Shown: piece after piece, positions 52,566 through 62,170 of the stretch | Layout of the letters: the number at the start of each line of letters is the position of its first letter | Position numbering within the stretch: the stretch's first letter is position 1 | Assembly: GCA_029265125.1 (NCBI GenBank) | Contig: JAJUJX010000001.1 | Span: forward strand, 124,001 to 188,000 | DNA: 64,000 bases | DNA from: Tolumonas sp008015085 | GTDB lineage: Bacteria > Pseudomonadota > Gammaproteobacteria > Enterobacterales > Aeromonadaceae | Direction of reading: 5' to 3' | Program-made: the position numbers and the translations under genes | The notes under the pieces: generated by a model | Databases searched by the model: none | Seen by the model: only the letters and a program-made list of their open reading frames with translations | What the model was told of the DNA's origin: nothing

Positions 52566-53237
52566 ATGTCACGGCAACTTCCCCCGTTGAATGCACTTAA
52601 AGCGTTTGAAGCTGCGGCGCGTCATTTGAGTTTTACCAAAGCAGCAGAAGAACTCTTTGTTACACAAGCTGCAATCAGCCACCAGATTAAGACGCTGGAA
52701 GAGTATCTCGGGCTGAAATTATTTCGCCGGCGCAACCGCAGTTTATCGCTGACGGAAGACGGGCAGGGTTATTATCAGGAGATCCGCTCTATTTTCAGCG
52801 CTATTTGTGACGCGACAGAGCGACTGATGGCCCGCAATGCCAAAGGGACTCTGACGATTACTATGCCGCCTGGGTTTGCCATTCAGTGGATGGTGCCGCG
52901 TCTTATGCAATTTAGTCAGTTACATCCGGAAATTGATGTGCGTATTAAAGCTGTCGATCAGGATGAGGGAACCCTGATCGATGATGTTGATCTTGCCATC
53001 TATTACGGGGATGGAAATTGGCCGGATCTACTGCTGTATAAGCTTCACTCAGGATATCGTATTCCTGCGGGGGACGTCGCCATATTACCAGAAAAGCAAC
53101 AGACTCTTTCGAGTTGCAATGCTTATTATCTGGTTATGGCTCCCGGGCATGATACGCAGGGAAAGGTTGCGGCATTCCGTGACTGGATTGTGGCCCTGTT
53201 GCAGCAGGAAGATCATGAATTCATGTCTTGGATATAA
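52566..53237 (+). CDS. gcvA: GcvA-like LysR regulator with internal deletion
   Basis: 223 residues against about 305 in E. coli GcvA. The DNA-binding half is intact (PPLNALKAFEAAARHLSFTK, FVTQAAISHQIKTLEEYLGL). The effector domain follows GcvA to YRIP (residue 167), then jumps to a segment matching the last 45 residues (SSCNAYYLVM, KVAAFRDWIVALL). About 78-80 residues, most of effector subdomain RD-II, are missing, yet the frame stays open. The protein may still bind DNA but probably cannot respond normally; a decaying gene is also possible. GcvA controls the glycine-cleavage operon. rlmM follows, as in E. coli but without ygdD. Confidence 0.8.
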   Translation: MSRQLPPLNALKAFEAAARHLSFTKAAEELFVTQAAISHQIKTLEEYLGLKLFRRRNRSLSLTEDGQGYYQEIRSIFSAICDATERLMARNAKGTLTITMPPGFAIQWMVPRLMQFSQLHPEIDVRIKAVDQDEGTLIDDVDLAIYYGDGNWPDLLLYKLHSGYRIPAGDVAILPEKQQTLSSCNAYYLVMAPGHDTQGKVAAFRDWIVALLQQEDHEFMSWI

Positions 53238-53331
53238 ATAGCCGCTAAAAAAGCAGCATATTTGTGTGCTTCAGTGTATGGTGTCGCCTTTTTTCAGGTT
53301 GAACCTTTTTAGCCATTAAGGGGGAGAGCAA

Positions 53332-54435
53332 ATGAATCACCTGATGTTCTATTGTCGTCCGGGATTTGAAAAAGATATGGCCGCGGAGATCCAGGATAAG
53401 GCAGTGGCACTGGAGTGTTTCGGCTTTTCCCGTGTCGTGGATAACAGCGGTTTTGTTTTGTATGAATGCTATGGCGGATCGGATGCTGAAAAGCTGGCGC
53501 GTCGCTTACCATTTCGCGAGCTGATTTTTGCCCGTCAGATGCTGGTTGTATTTAAGCAGCTGAATGGCTTGGACCTGCAGGATCGTATTACACCGATCGT
53601 GGAGGCGCTGGAAGGTATGCCGGAATTCGGCGAGCTGCGTGTGGAAACGGCAGATACTAATGAAGCGAAAGAGTTGAGTACCTTCTGCCGTAAATTCAGT
53701 GTACCACTGCGTCAGGCGTTGCGTGCTGCCGGTAAACTGACTCAGGAAGAGAATGATCGCCGGCCGGTGTTGCATCTGTTTTTCCTGAAAAACGATACAG
53801 TTTGGCTGGGTTATTCTTATCCGAACAACAATTCGCCTTATCTGATGGGGATCCCGCGTCTGCGTTTTCCGTCAGATGCGCCAAGCCGTTCCACTCTGAA
53901 ACTGGAAGAGGCGTTCTATACGTTTATTCCGGTCGAAGATGATGAATATCGGCTTTGTTCTGGGTTGACCGCCGTGGATCTGGGCGCTTGTCCAGGCGGC
54001 TGGACTTACCAGCTGGTCAAACGTGGCATGATGGTAACCGCAGTAGATAATGGCCCAATGGCTGAATCACTGATGGAAACCGGTCAGGTGAAACATGTAC
54101 TGGAAGACGGTTTTAAATATCGTCCGACCAAAAAGAACCCTTACTGGCTGGTCTGTGACATGGTGGAAAAACCGGCCCGCATCACTCACCTGATAGCACA
54201 GTGGTTTCGTGATGGTCATTGCCAGGAGGCAATTTTCAACCTGAAACTACCGATGAAAAAACGTTATGCTGAAGTAGAGCATAATCTGGCGGTGCTGAAG
54301 GAATGGCTCGCGGAGCTGGAAGGTGACTATGTGATCCAGGCGAAACAGCTGTATCACGACCGTGAAGAGATCACCGTCCACGTTTATGATGAAAAGAAAT
54401 TAGCTCGTCGTCGTTCCGGGGCGTATAACGTATAA
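53332..54435 (+). CDS. rlmM: 23S rRNA 2'-O-ribose methyltransferase (C2498)
   Basis: 367 residues. An N-terminal THUMP-like domain (about 1-185) is followed by a Rossmann RrmJ-type methyltransferase domain with the SAM motif VDLGACPGGWTYQL and the catalytic Lys/Asp set in FNLKLPMKKRY. It methylates the ribose of C2498 in the peptidyl-transferase centre. GGGGGAG five bases before the ATG supports the start. Confidence 0.95.
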   Translation: MNHLMFYCRPGFEKDMAAEIQDKAVALECFGFSRVVDNSGFVLYECYGGSDAEKLARRLPFRELIFARQMLVVFKQLNGLDLQDRITPIVEALEGMPEFGELRVETADTNEAKELSTFCRKFSVPLRQALRAAGKLTQEENDRRPVLHLFFLKNDTVWLGYSYPNNNSPYLMGIPRLRFPSDAPSRSTLKLEEAFYTFIPVEDDEYRLCSGLTAVDLGACPGGWTYQLVKRGMMVTAVDNGPMAESLMETGQVKHVLEDGFKYRPTKKNPYWLVCDMVEKPARITHLIAQWFRDGHCQEAIFNLKLPMKKRYAEVEHNLAVLKEWLAELEGDYVIQAKQLYHDREEITVHVYDEKKLARRRSGAYNV

Positions 54436-54456
54436 CTAACCGCTGCGGCAGAAAAC

Positions 54457-54490
54457 AAAGGGCGCATCGTTATTCGAAGGCGCCCTTTTT
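54457..54490. terminator. terminator between rlmM and xni
   Basis: AAAGGGCGC / GCGCCCTTT stem with a 14-base loop and T run; placed between convergent genes, with A residues on the far side for weak reverse use. Confidence 0.85.
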
Positions 54491-54500
54491 GATCCTGCGT

Positions 54501-55289
54501 TTAGGTTTGTTCTGCTGGCTGGTAGCGTAAATCCCGGAGGTTAAAGCCCAACGGGATATCGTCTTTCAGTCTGACCAGCTCCTGAGCTAGCAGGCAGTCA
54601 TCTCGATGTTGCTGTACCAATTTCACTTTTTTATTATCTCCGGCCTCTGCTTGTAGCAACTGTACCAGTGAGCCAAATTCCGCCAGCAACTGTTGTGCTG
54701 TTTTTTCCCCGACACCTGGTACTCCCTTGATATTCATGCCGCTAATTCCAGTTAATGCCCAGAAATCGACCAGTTGAGAAGGTCGAATACCATACTGTTG
54801 TTTCACAAAATCATGATCCAGCCAGCGTTTGTTGAAGTAATCCCTGATTTGCAGACCGCTATCCAGTAGTTGACAGAAGCCTTTGTCAGTAGAAATGAGC
54901 GTGACCTGATGCTGACTGCCTGCGAGCGGTTTTACGAGGGTTGCAATCAAATCGTCGGCTTCATCGGTTTCTGATACCAGTGAGTCAATGCCCTGTTTGA
55001 ACAGTGAATCCTGCAACTGATTTAGCCCTTTCCGCAGTTCATCGGGCATGGCGATCCGTCCCTCTTTGTAGGCCGTGTATCTGGCTTTGCGCCATCCGGG
55101 TGCATCGCTGTCAAACACTGCAATGACGTGAGTAGGGCTGGATTCCTGCAGAATAGTCGAGACGGCACGCTGCATGGTCATATCGGTGGCAATCAGCCGG
55201 GCAGCGGCATCATCAGGGTATTGTTTGGTTTGTACAGAATAGATGCGCCGGATCAGATTCAGCGCATCCAGAATTAACAAGTGGGCCAT
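54501..55289 (-). CDS. xni: flap endonuclease Xni (exonuclease IX)
   Basis: 262 residues. A 5'-nuclease domain like that of DNA polymerase I: LLILDALNLIRR, AVFDSDAPGWRKARYTAYKEGR, the acidic cluster SETDEADDLIATL, and a helix-hairpin-helix at GVPGVGEKTAQQLL. Like E. coli Xni it probably has a reduced set of metal ligands and acts as a flap endonuclease. It starts four bases after the ppnN stop, so it is coupled to ppnN. Confidence 0.92.
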   Translation of the reverse strand: MAHLLILDALNLIRRIYSVQTKQYPDDAAARLIATDMTMQRAVSTILQESSPTHVIAVFDSDAPGWRKARYTAYKEGRIAMPDELRKGLNQLQDSLFKQGIDSLVSETDEADDLIATLVKPLAGSQHQVTLISTDKGFCQLLDSGLQIRDYFNKRWLDHDFVKQQYGIRPSQLVDFWALTGISGMNIKGVPGVGEKTAQQLLAEFGSLVQLLQAEAGDNKKVKLVQQHRDDCLLAQELVRLKDDIPLGFNLRDLRYQPAEQT

Positions 55290-55293
55290 AATT

Positions 55294-56646
55294 TTAAAGC
55301 TGAATTTCGTAGCAGGGAATGTAGGTACTACCCGGTAGTTTCATGCGATGCTGGGATATAAAATCCTGAAGCAATTTATCAATTAACAGCATCAGCTCTT
55401 TATCACCGGTCAGCTTGAATGGGCCGTTTTGTTCGATCGCTTTGATGCCTTTATCTTTTACGTTGCCGGCAACAATGCCTGAGAATGCTTTACGTAAGTT
55501 GCAGGCGAGTTTCTCTGCGGGTTGATCCAAATGCAGATCGAGCTTGGCCATGTTTTCATGCGTAGGTTCAAATGGCAGCTGGAAGTCCGATTCAATATGC
55601 AGAGCCCAGTTAAAGGAATAAGCATCGCCGATCGCTTTACGGAAATCGTGCACATGAGCCATTGCTGTTTTCATCGACTGACCGACCGCTTCTGCATCAC
55701 CGATGATGATTTCATAGTGGCGGGTTGCTGCATCACCCAGTGTGGCGCGGATAAATTCATCCAGTGAGCGGAAATAGGGTTCACTGCACTTCGGACCGGT
55801 CAGGATCAACGGTACCGGCTGATGCTGATTAACCGGGTTCATCAGGATGCCAAGGATATACAGGAGTTCTTCAGCTGTACCCACACCGCCGGGGAAGATC
55901 ACGATACCATGGCCAAGACGCACGAAAGCTTCCAGTCGTTTTTCGATATCAGGCAAGATCACTAGCTCTGTGACAATCGGATTCGGCGGTTCGGCGGCGA
56001 TAATCGATGGTTCGGATAAACCGATATAACGCCGGTTTTCATACCGCTGGTTAGCATGCCCCACTGCCGCACCTTTCATTGGGCCTTCCATAGCGCCGGG
56101 TCCGCAGCCTGTGCAGATGTTCAGTTCGCGAACCCCGAGATGATACCCAACCTCGCGGGCATACTGGTATTCAGTATCATCAATGGAGTGACCACCCCAG
56201 CAGACGACCAGATTCGGCGATTCGCCGGTGCGTACTGTGCGTGCATTCCGCAGGATGGAAAAAACCAGGTTGGTGATATGCGCGGAACTGGTCAGATTCA
56301 GGCCAATTTCAGCTTCCAGTTTGCTGACATAAAGGATGTCGCGTAATACGGAAAACAGATGTTCCTGTAAACCACGAATGATCTCTCCATCCACGAATGC
56401 GGATTGCGGAGCATTAAATAGTTCCAGTTTGACGCCGCGTTCACGGCTGATGATATTGACGGAAAAATTCTGAAACTTTTCAAGGATCTCTTTCGATGAG
56501 TCGGTTTTGCTACCGCTGTTAAGTACAGCCAGAGAACAATTGCGGTAAAGCTGGTAAATCTCTCCGGCGGCTGCTTGCTGCAGGCTGTCAACCTCCAGCT
56601 GAGAAAGCAGCTCCATGCTGCCGACAGGGTTAACGTATGTAATCAT
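55294..56646 (-). CDS. ppnN: nucleotide 5'-monophosphate nucleosidase PpnN
   Basis: 450 residues (E. coli PpnN/YgdH has 454). The central Rossmann (LOG-like) domain carries TGCGPGAMEGPMKGAAVGHA and the PGGVGTAEELLYILGILMNP motif. N- and C-terminal regions (DUF4478 and DUF3412) flank it. The enzyme cleaves GMP and other purine monophosphates to base and ribose 5-phosphate and is stimulated by (p)ppGpp in E. coli. First gene of the ppnN-xni unit. Confidence 0.94.
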   Translation of the reverse strand: MITYVNPVGSMELLSQLEVDSLQQAAAGEIYQLYRNCSLAVLNSGSKTDSSKEILEKFQNFSVNIISRERGVKLELFNAPQSAFVDGEIIRGLQEHLFSVLRDILYVSKLEAEIGLNLTSSAHITNLVFSILRNARTVRTGESPNLVVCWGGHSIDDTEYQYAREVGYHLGVRELNICTGCGPGAMEGPMKGAAVGHANQRYENRRYIGLSEPSIIAAEPPNPIVTELVILPDIEKRLEAFVRLGHGIVIFPGGVGTAEELLYILGILMNPVNQHQPVPLILTGPKCSEPYFRSLDEFIRATLGDAATRHYEIIIGDAEAVGQSMKTAMAHVHDFRKAIGDAYSFNWALHIESDFQLPFEPTHENMAKLDLHLDQPAEKLACNLRKAFSGIVAGNVKDKGIKAIEQNGPFKLTGDKELMLLIDKLLQDFISQHRMKLPGSTYIPCYEIQL

Positions 56647-56663
56647 TATTATGTACCCTTTAT

Positions 56664-58310
56664 TTAGATTGTAATAACGAGGCGATCCCGCCCTGCATTT
56701 TTGGCTTCATACAAGGCTTTGTCTGCTCGTTCAAATGCATCTGTGATCCGATCTCCGGTGCGGAAAAGTGTGGCACCAATCGAGATGCTGATAGATATAC
56801 GTTCATCTTTGAAGCGGAACGGAATACTTTTGATAACAGAACGGAGTTTTTCCAATGGCAATTGAATGGCGTTTTCGTTGATCCCCGGCAGCAGAACGAC
56901 AAACTCCTCTCCGCCAAAACGGGCTACAAAATCAGTATCTCTCAATGCCGAACCCAATGCGCGGGCGATCACTTTCAGTGCTTTGTCGCCTGCCAGATGG
57001 CCAAATTGATCGTTGATGGATTTGAAATGATCGACGTCAACCATTGCCAGACATAGCGGTGACTGATAACGCATCCAGCGTTTATATTCGAGCGCTAAGC
57101 GTTCATCGAGGGCTGAACGGTTGTGTAACTGGGTTAAGGTGTCTACCTGCAATCGCTGTTGTTGCCGGTTCAGCCGGTTTTTGTAGTTAGCGGCATCCTC
57201 TTCGGCAACTTTCAGTTGCTGGCCAAGCATTGCTATTTTTGCCAGTAGCTCTTCTTCTCTTTGCTGCTGCACTGAACGCTCCTGCAATATGCGGTGCATG
57301 ATTTGCAGGTGTGTCGGAATCACTTTTTTCAGATCAATTACGGAGTCTGAATCTGATACAACCTTTTGAATTTGTTGTAGCTGATCAGTCAGTTTCCGAT
57401 CATGCTGATTATCCTGCTTTGCCAGATCTTGAGCTGTATCCAGGCAGTTTTTCAGATCTCCATGTGTCTGCTGTAATTTTTCGCTGATGGTATGCACAAA
57501 GGCAAACGATTGTGCTCGCTCATAGCGGGCACCTTCGATAATCAATGCAATCAGCTCCAGACAGACAGAAGGTAAATCTTGGTTGTTGATACCAGCCAGT
57601 AAACGGCGTCGCAGCACAGATAGTTTTTCGCCGGTCGGACCCTGAAAATCAAGTTCAGTAATTAGTCGCTGTAATTCATCGTGAATTTTAGTCAGCAGCC
57701 CAGGATCAACATTGGAAAGAGACAACGCTGCTTCGTCAATACCAGATAATGATGATGTTATCTCTTTTGATGAATGGTTCTTTCCCGATTCGTCAGTAAT
57801 ATCTGGTATGACAGAATTCGGACGTAGCATCAATGCACGTAATGCTGTCTGATAGATTTCCAGCAACCGGAATATGCGCTGCTGATGATCACCAAAAGTA
57901 TATGGTGCATCCTGTGCGATGAATTCACGGGCTTCACGACGGATTTTTTCCGGGAGGACAGAATTGCGGATCAGTTCGTTGGTCTGGCTTTTGACTTGCT
58001 CACTGGCATGCTGCAGCAGCTGGGACTGAATAAGACTATAGCGTGACAACAACCCTTCAATGGCGGTGATATCATCGTTAATCTCTGAAAGTTCAGTATG
58101 TTTTTCCAAATGCGGTTTCAACCTGGCCATCCGGTTGTCTAATTCGCGGTCAAAACCACGACATGTCAGCATCAGGCGGGAAATTAATGAGTCCAGCTTA
58201 TTCCGGTCATGCTCAGCCGATTCAGCTAATGCCTGAAGTTCAAGCTCTTTTTGTTCCAAACGAGCTTTTAGCTGTGTTAACCGGAAATTCGCAGCGGCAA
58301 TATCATCCAT
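56664..58310 (-). CDS. cytoplasmic diguanylate cyclase with helical N-terminus
   Basis: 548 residues, no membrane segment. The first 380 residues are mostly helical with heptad-like patterns (a coiled coil again just before the GGDEF domain, about 325-385) and form a domain I do not recognise. The GGDEF domain (about 385-548) looks active: GGEEF in ARFGGEEFVVLLPG, and an RxxD inhibitory site (RDTD) five residues before it. It makes c-di-GMP, input unknown. It lies between a TPR/degenerate-GGDEF gene, 53 bases upstream, and ppnN, 17 bases downstream, all on one strand. Confidence 0.9.
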   Translation of the reverse strand: MDDIAAANFRLTQLKARLEQKELELQALAESAEHDRNKLDSLISRLMLTCRGFDRELDNRMARLKPHLEKHTELSEINDDITAIEGLLSRYSLIQSQLLQHASEQVKSQTNELIRNSVLPEKIRREAREFIAQDAPYTFGDHQQRIFRLLEIYQTALRALMLRPNSVIPDITDESGKNHSSKEITSSLSGIDEAALSLSNVDPGLLTKIHDELQRLITELDFQGPTGEKLSVLRRRLLAGINNQDLPSVCLELIALIIEGARYERAQSFAFVHTISEKLQQTHGDLKNCLDTAQDLAKQDNQHDRKLTDQLQQIQKVVSDSDSVIDLKKVIPTHLQIMHRILQERSVQQQREEELLAKIAMLGQQLKVAEEDAANYKNRLNRQQQRLQVDTLTQLHNRSALDERLALEYKRWMRYQSPLCLAMVDVDHFKSINDQFGHLAGDKALKVIARALGSALRDTDFVARFGGEEFVVLLPGINENAIQLPLEKLRSVIKSIPFRFKDERISISISIGATLFRTGDRITDAFERADKALYEAKNAGRDRLVITI

Positions 58311-58363
58311 ATCTTTGATCCAAAAATTATATCATTCCGGTATATCTGTGCATGGCCGGATGT

Positions 58364-60610
58364 TTAATGTTTGCTTGCTTTATCCTGTACCGGTAAAAGC
58401 AACGCATTCCAGTCAATACCGGCATGTGTCTCTGAGCTGCTGACTTTAACCAGTCCTTTGGTTATGGCGTCGATGGTTTTGATTCTGAGTTCACCATTAA
58501 AAAAAGCAGCCTGCTGATAATCAATAGCAAATAATTCTACCCAAGCATTTTTACATAATTTCTCGGCCAATTGCATGGCACCTGCCAGCGCTATTCCACA
58601 AATTTCTAATGTTTGTAATGGCTTCAATGCATTCACTGATTTACTTAAGAAAGGATACTGTACTTTGCCGCAAATGACGCGTTCATTAAGCCCATATTTG
58701 CGCATTATCACACCCAGACGATTTTCAATGCGGGTAATGAGTTCATCATGTTGCTCAGTGGCATTTTCCGGAATAGTACAGAGCAGCAGCCGGTCGGATA
58801 ACAGGTAGTAACGCGATTGCTCCGGCATACGCTGGCGAATAGCGTGTGAGACCTGTCTTAAAATAGACTGTGCTTTTTTCAGCCCGACCCGGCATTCAAG
58901 ATCCGTTAGCCCGCAGGCTCTGAACAACAGCAAAGTGGTTGCCGGTTGTTCACTGGCAGAACCATCGGGCTGGATCGATATCCGATGCTGAATCCCCAGT
59001 TCTTTTTGCAGTAACAGGGACGTGCCCATATTGGTTACGGGGTCATAATCCAGTAGCTGTTGCAGTTGTTGCTGCTCATGTTTTAGTAACCGTAATTTCC
59101 GGATATGCCAGAGCAGAGCAATCCCTAAGATGGTCATCACGAGTGCTGCGCTGATACCTACTTTGAAATACCAGTTTAAAGCGCTGTCGAGCCGGTGTTT
59201 TTCGTTGTCTAATTCCTGCAGACGCTGAGATTGATCCAGTCGGGTGTAATTGGCGAAGAAATCATTTTGTGCTGGCGCAGGCGCTGGTTCACTTTCACGC
59301 TGGCTGGTGGTATAGAGTTTATAGTTCAGTAGCGCCTTGTCGAATTGATGATTGTTTTCATAAGCAATAGCCAATAACCGGTACAACTCTTTCTCTATGT
59401 TTTTCTGTTCCGGTATCGGCGAATTCAGCATTTGCTCTAGTAACACGATAGCCCGCAGCGGGGTATCTTGTCTGGCATACAACTCTGCCAGCGCCAACAG
59501 TGATAACCGTTCGTAATAAGGTAATTGCTGACGACGGAATAATTCGTAAGCTGCTGTCAGATAGGTTTGTGCTTCATTATAACGGTGCAATTGCTGATAG
59601 GTTTTGCCAATCTCAAGATGCAGACGTGCGAGATCCTGCGGCCGGGTCGTGTGCTGATAGACGCCAGAGGCATTCAGCAGCAATGCCAGAGCCAGATTGG
59701 TTTCTCTGGCTTCGCGTTTTAGCTGTGCCAGGTGAATGATAGCATCCGCCTGCCAGCTGTCGTTGCTCAGTTGCTGGGTCAGCTCCAGCGCTTGTTCGGC
59801 ATATTTTATTGCGTTGGGCAGATCCTGTTTTTGAGTTAACAGCTGACTGATTCTGGTGGTCAGTTGCAACTGCAAGGGTAGCAGGTTCATCTGTTGTGCA
59901 TGCTGCAACGTTTCATGGTAAGCCAGCAAGCTATGTTCATCCTGATTTGTCAGGTGCAGCAGATCACCTTCGAGCATGTCTGCCCAGGCGGACAACCTCG
60001 GATCTGATGTCGTCAGTAATAAGGTGCGTACCTGTGACAGGATATCTCGGGCGATTTCGGGTAACTGGCGGTGGATGGCCAGTGCACTGTTCAGTAGCCC
60101 TACATAGATGGGTAACTCTTTGCTTAATGAACTATCGTTTTGCAGCAATGTATTCAGCCGTTTCCAGGCATGATGCGCAGGAATGGGTTTTTCCAGATCC
60201 AAACCGAGAATGGATATCTGCCGGTACAAGCTGATCCCGGCTAAATCATTGAAATGTTCACGAGTAGCAATCTCCTCTGCCCGGGTTAATGCATCCATGG
60301 CTTCGGAATATCGTTCTTCTTTTGCATAGCAGGATGCGCCAATCAGCAGAGCCTGGGTTTGTTGCCGGGAATTGCGTTGTAAGAGTCGATCTCTGAGTCG
60401 CAGTGATGTGTTGCTCCGGTTGCTTCTGCCCGCAAGCACCGGGTTATCCTGTAATTGCTGCACTGACTCCGTAAGCTGAATGCAGCGCTCTGGATCGGCA
60501 ATGCTGATTTGCTGCGCCTGCTGTAATACATCCGACAAGTTAGCAGGATCAATTTCCAGTTCCGGTACGCTGAGTCCGTTCAACAGAAAAACCAGGGGCA
60601 GTAGCGTCAT
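58364..60610 (-). CDS. TPR-rich membrane protein with degenerate GGDEF domain
   Basis: 748 residues. A short hydrophobic N-terminus is probably a signal sequence. Residues about 85-435 form tetratricopeptide-like helical repeats (AIKYAEQALELTQQL, RYNEAQTYLTAAYELF, QFDKALLNYKLY), expected in the periplasm. A coiled coil leads to one membrane span at about 483-503 and a cytoplasmic domain that opens like a GGDEF domain (LDYDPVTNMGTSLLLQKEL, compare DPLTGLGNR). Where the GGDEF signature belongs the sequence reads YYLLSDRLLLCTIP (601-614), so it is very unlikely to be a cyclase. It may sense in the periplasm and signal through the intact cyclase next to it. Confidence 0.75.
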   Translation of the reverse strand: MTLLPLVFLLNGLSVPELEIDPANLSDVLQQAQQISIADPERCIQLTESVQQLQDNPVLAGRSNRSNTSLRLRDRLLQRNSRQQTQALLIGASCYAKEERYSEAMDALTRAEEIATREHFNDLAGISLYRQISILGLDLEKPIPAHHAWKRLNTLLQNDSSLSKELPIYVGLLNSALAIHRQLPEIARDILSQVRTLLLTTSDPRLSAWADMLEGDLLHLTNQDEHSLLAYHETLQHAQQMNLLPLQLQLTTRISQLLTQKQDLPNAIKYAEQALELTQQLSNDSWQADAIIHLAQLKREARETNLALALLLNASGVYQHTTRPQDLARLHLEIGKTYQQLHRYNEAQTYLTAAYELFRRQQLPYYERLSLLALAELYARQDTPLRAIVLLEQMLNSPIPEQKNIEKELYRLLAIAYENNHQFDKALLNYKLYTTSQRESEPAPAPAQNDFFANYTRLDQSQRLQELDNEKHRLDSALNWYFKVGISAALVMTILGIALLWHIRKLRLLKHEQQQLQQLLDYDPVTNMGTSLLLQKELGIQHRISIQPDGSASEQPATTLLLFRACGLTDLECRVGLKKAQSILRQVSHAIRQRMPEQSRYYLLSDRLLLCTIPENATEQHDELITRIENRLGVIMRKYGLNERVICGKVQYPFLSKSVNALKPLQTLEICGIALAGAMQLAEKLCKNAWVELFAIDYQQAAFFNGELRIKTIDAITKGLVKVSSSETHAGIDWNALLLPVQDKASKH

Positions 60611-60685
60611 AGATCCATCTTCTTATCAGATTTCTGTTGGCCGTAATGTGCTGATTATGTCTTATATCGTGCAGATTATCCGGTT

Positions 60686-61537
60686 CTATTGCCGGATTAA
60701 TCGCATATTGGCTGGTGCCGTTTCCCAGTTGCTGCGGAATGGGTTGATATCCAGTCCGCCCCGGCGGGTATAACGGGCATACACGGTCAGTTTTTCCGGC
60801 TGACAGTGGCGCTGTAGATCAACAAAAATGCGTTCCACACATTGTTCATGAAATTCATTATGCTGACGGAATGAGATCAAATAGCGCAGCATTTTTTCCC
60901 GGTCGATGCGTGGGCCGCGGTAATGAATTACCACGCTGCCCCAATCCGGCTGGCCGGTCACCAAACAATTGGATTTCAGCAGATGGCTGTGCAGTGTTTC
61001 TTCGACAACCGCATTGCCGTCACCGGCTTGTTCCAGCCAGTCACTGGAAAAATGATAATCATCGATCACGATATCCAGATCGTCGATGCATTCGCCGGGA
61101 AAGGTCCCAATATGATGCGCAGCTTCGGCTAACGGATAGAGTCTGACTTTTATGCTGCCATCAGCACATTGGCTGAGATCCTGCTCCAGCGTGTGGCGGA
61201 CAGCGGCCAGATCAGCAAACCGAGTCTGGTTAAAACTGTTCAGATAGAGTTTGAATGATTTGGACTCGATCAGATTGGTGCTACCCGCATCAATTCTGAC
61301 CTCACCTACGGCGACTACTGGCTTGCCTTTATTGTTCAGCCAGGAGAGTTCATACATGGTCCATAAATCTTCACCATGAAAAGGCAAATCTCCGGCGAGT
61401 GCTAATGCATCCCTGTTCAGCTGTCTGGGTACGGGTTGCAGCAGTTGCGGGCAATATTCTGCAACATAGTCGGTTTTCTGACCTAATGTCAGGTTGGCCA
61501 GCAACGGGTTATTTTCGTAAGGGGATGCATGAGACAT
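60686..61537 (-). CDS. queF: NADPH-dependent 7-cyano-7-deazaguanine reductase
   Basis: 283 residues, the long bimodular (YqfX/QueF-II) form; E. coli has 282. It reduces preQ0 to preQ1 in queuosine synthesis. The catalytic Cys191 and Asp198 are in NCLVTGQPDW, and the NADPH motif is ESKSFKLYLNSFNQTRF at 91-107. Divergent from syd, as in E. coli. Confidence 0.96.
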   Translation of the reverse strand: MSHASPYENNPLLANLTLGQKTDYVAEYCPQLLQPVPRQLNRDALALAGDLPFHGEDLWTMYELSWLNNKGKPVVAVGEVRIDAGSTNLIESKSFKLYLNSFNQTRFADLAAVRHTLEQDLSQCADGSIKVRLYPLAEAAHHIGTFPGECIDDLDIVIDDYHFSSDWLEQAGDGNAVVEETLHSHLLKSNCLVTGQPDWGSVVIHYRGPRIDREKMLRYLISFRQHNEFHEQCVERIFVDLQRHCQPEKLTVYARYTRRGGLDINPFRSNWETAPANMRLIRQ

Positions 61538-61588
61538 AAGCGACTCGCTCAGTTAAAATCCGGGTATTGTTAATTGTCGGGAAAAACC

Positions 61589-62170
61589 GTGACTGATCAA
61601 GTTATTTGCGCGTTATCTGATTTATTTGCGCGCTGGTTCGCCTATCAGAAGCAACGCGGGATCCAGGTGCGTTGTCCGGCAGAGGAGAACCGGCTATCTC
61701 CCTGCCGATCTGATGCTGAATATACTGATGGATGGAAACCCTGGATCCGCCCACAGGCGACCGATTTGCACAATATTGCATCGGCGCTGGATTGCGAATT
61801 TCATCCGGCGATCCACGCTTACTATGGGCATGGTTTTGCAGGCAGTATCACGGCTTCATTTAAAGGATTGAAAGTGGAACTGGTTCAACCCTGGAACGAA
61901 GAGGATTTTGAGCGGTTACAACAAAATTTGGTGGCACATGTGCTGATGCTACGCCGCTTGAAACTACCCGTGACGCTGTTTCTGGCAACGGTCTCTGATG
62001 AGACGAAACTGATTAGTCTGGATAATGAAACTGGTGAAGTCATTCTGGAGCAATTAGGCAAGACGACTCGCTGGAAACTGGCTGATTCGCTGCCTGAATT
62101 TCTGAGCCGTCTTTCCCCGTTGCTGATGAAAGATACTAACTCTGCGACTCCAGTAAACTTACCCGCTTAG
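61589..62170 (+). CDS. syd: SecY-interacting protein Syd
   Basis: 193 residues from GTG 61589; a TTG five codons earlier is an alternative and neither has a strong ribosome binding site. HPAIHAYYGHGFAGSI, LVQPWNEEDFERLQQNLVAH and LKLPVTLFLATV match Syd, a peripheral protein that binds the cytoplasmic face of SecY and may monitor faulty translocons. The E. coli protein has 181 residues. The last 35 bases overlap the 3' end of the convergent small gene. Confidence 0.92.
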   Translation: MTDQVICALSDLFARWFAYQKQRGIQVRCPAEENRLSPCRSDAEYTDGWKPWIRPQATDLHNIASALDCEFHPAIHAYYGHGFAGSITASFKGLKVELVQPWNEEDFERLQQNLVAHVLMLRRLKLPVTLFLATVSDETKLISLDNETGEVILEQLGKTTRWKLADSLPEFLSRLSPLLMKDTNSATPVNLPA

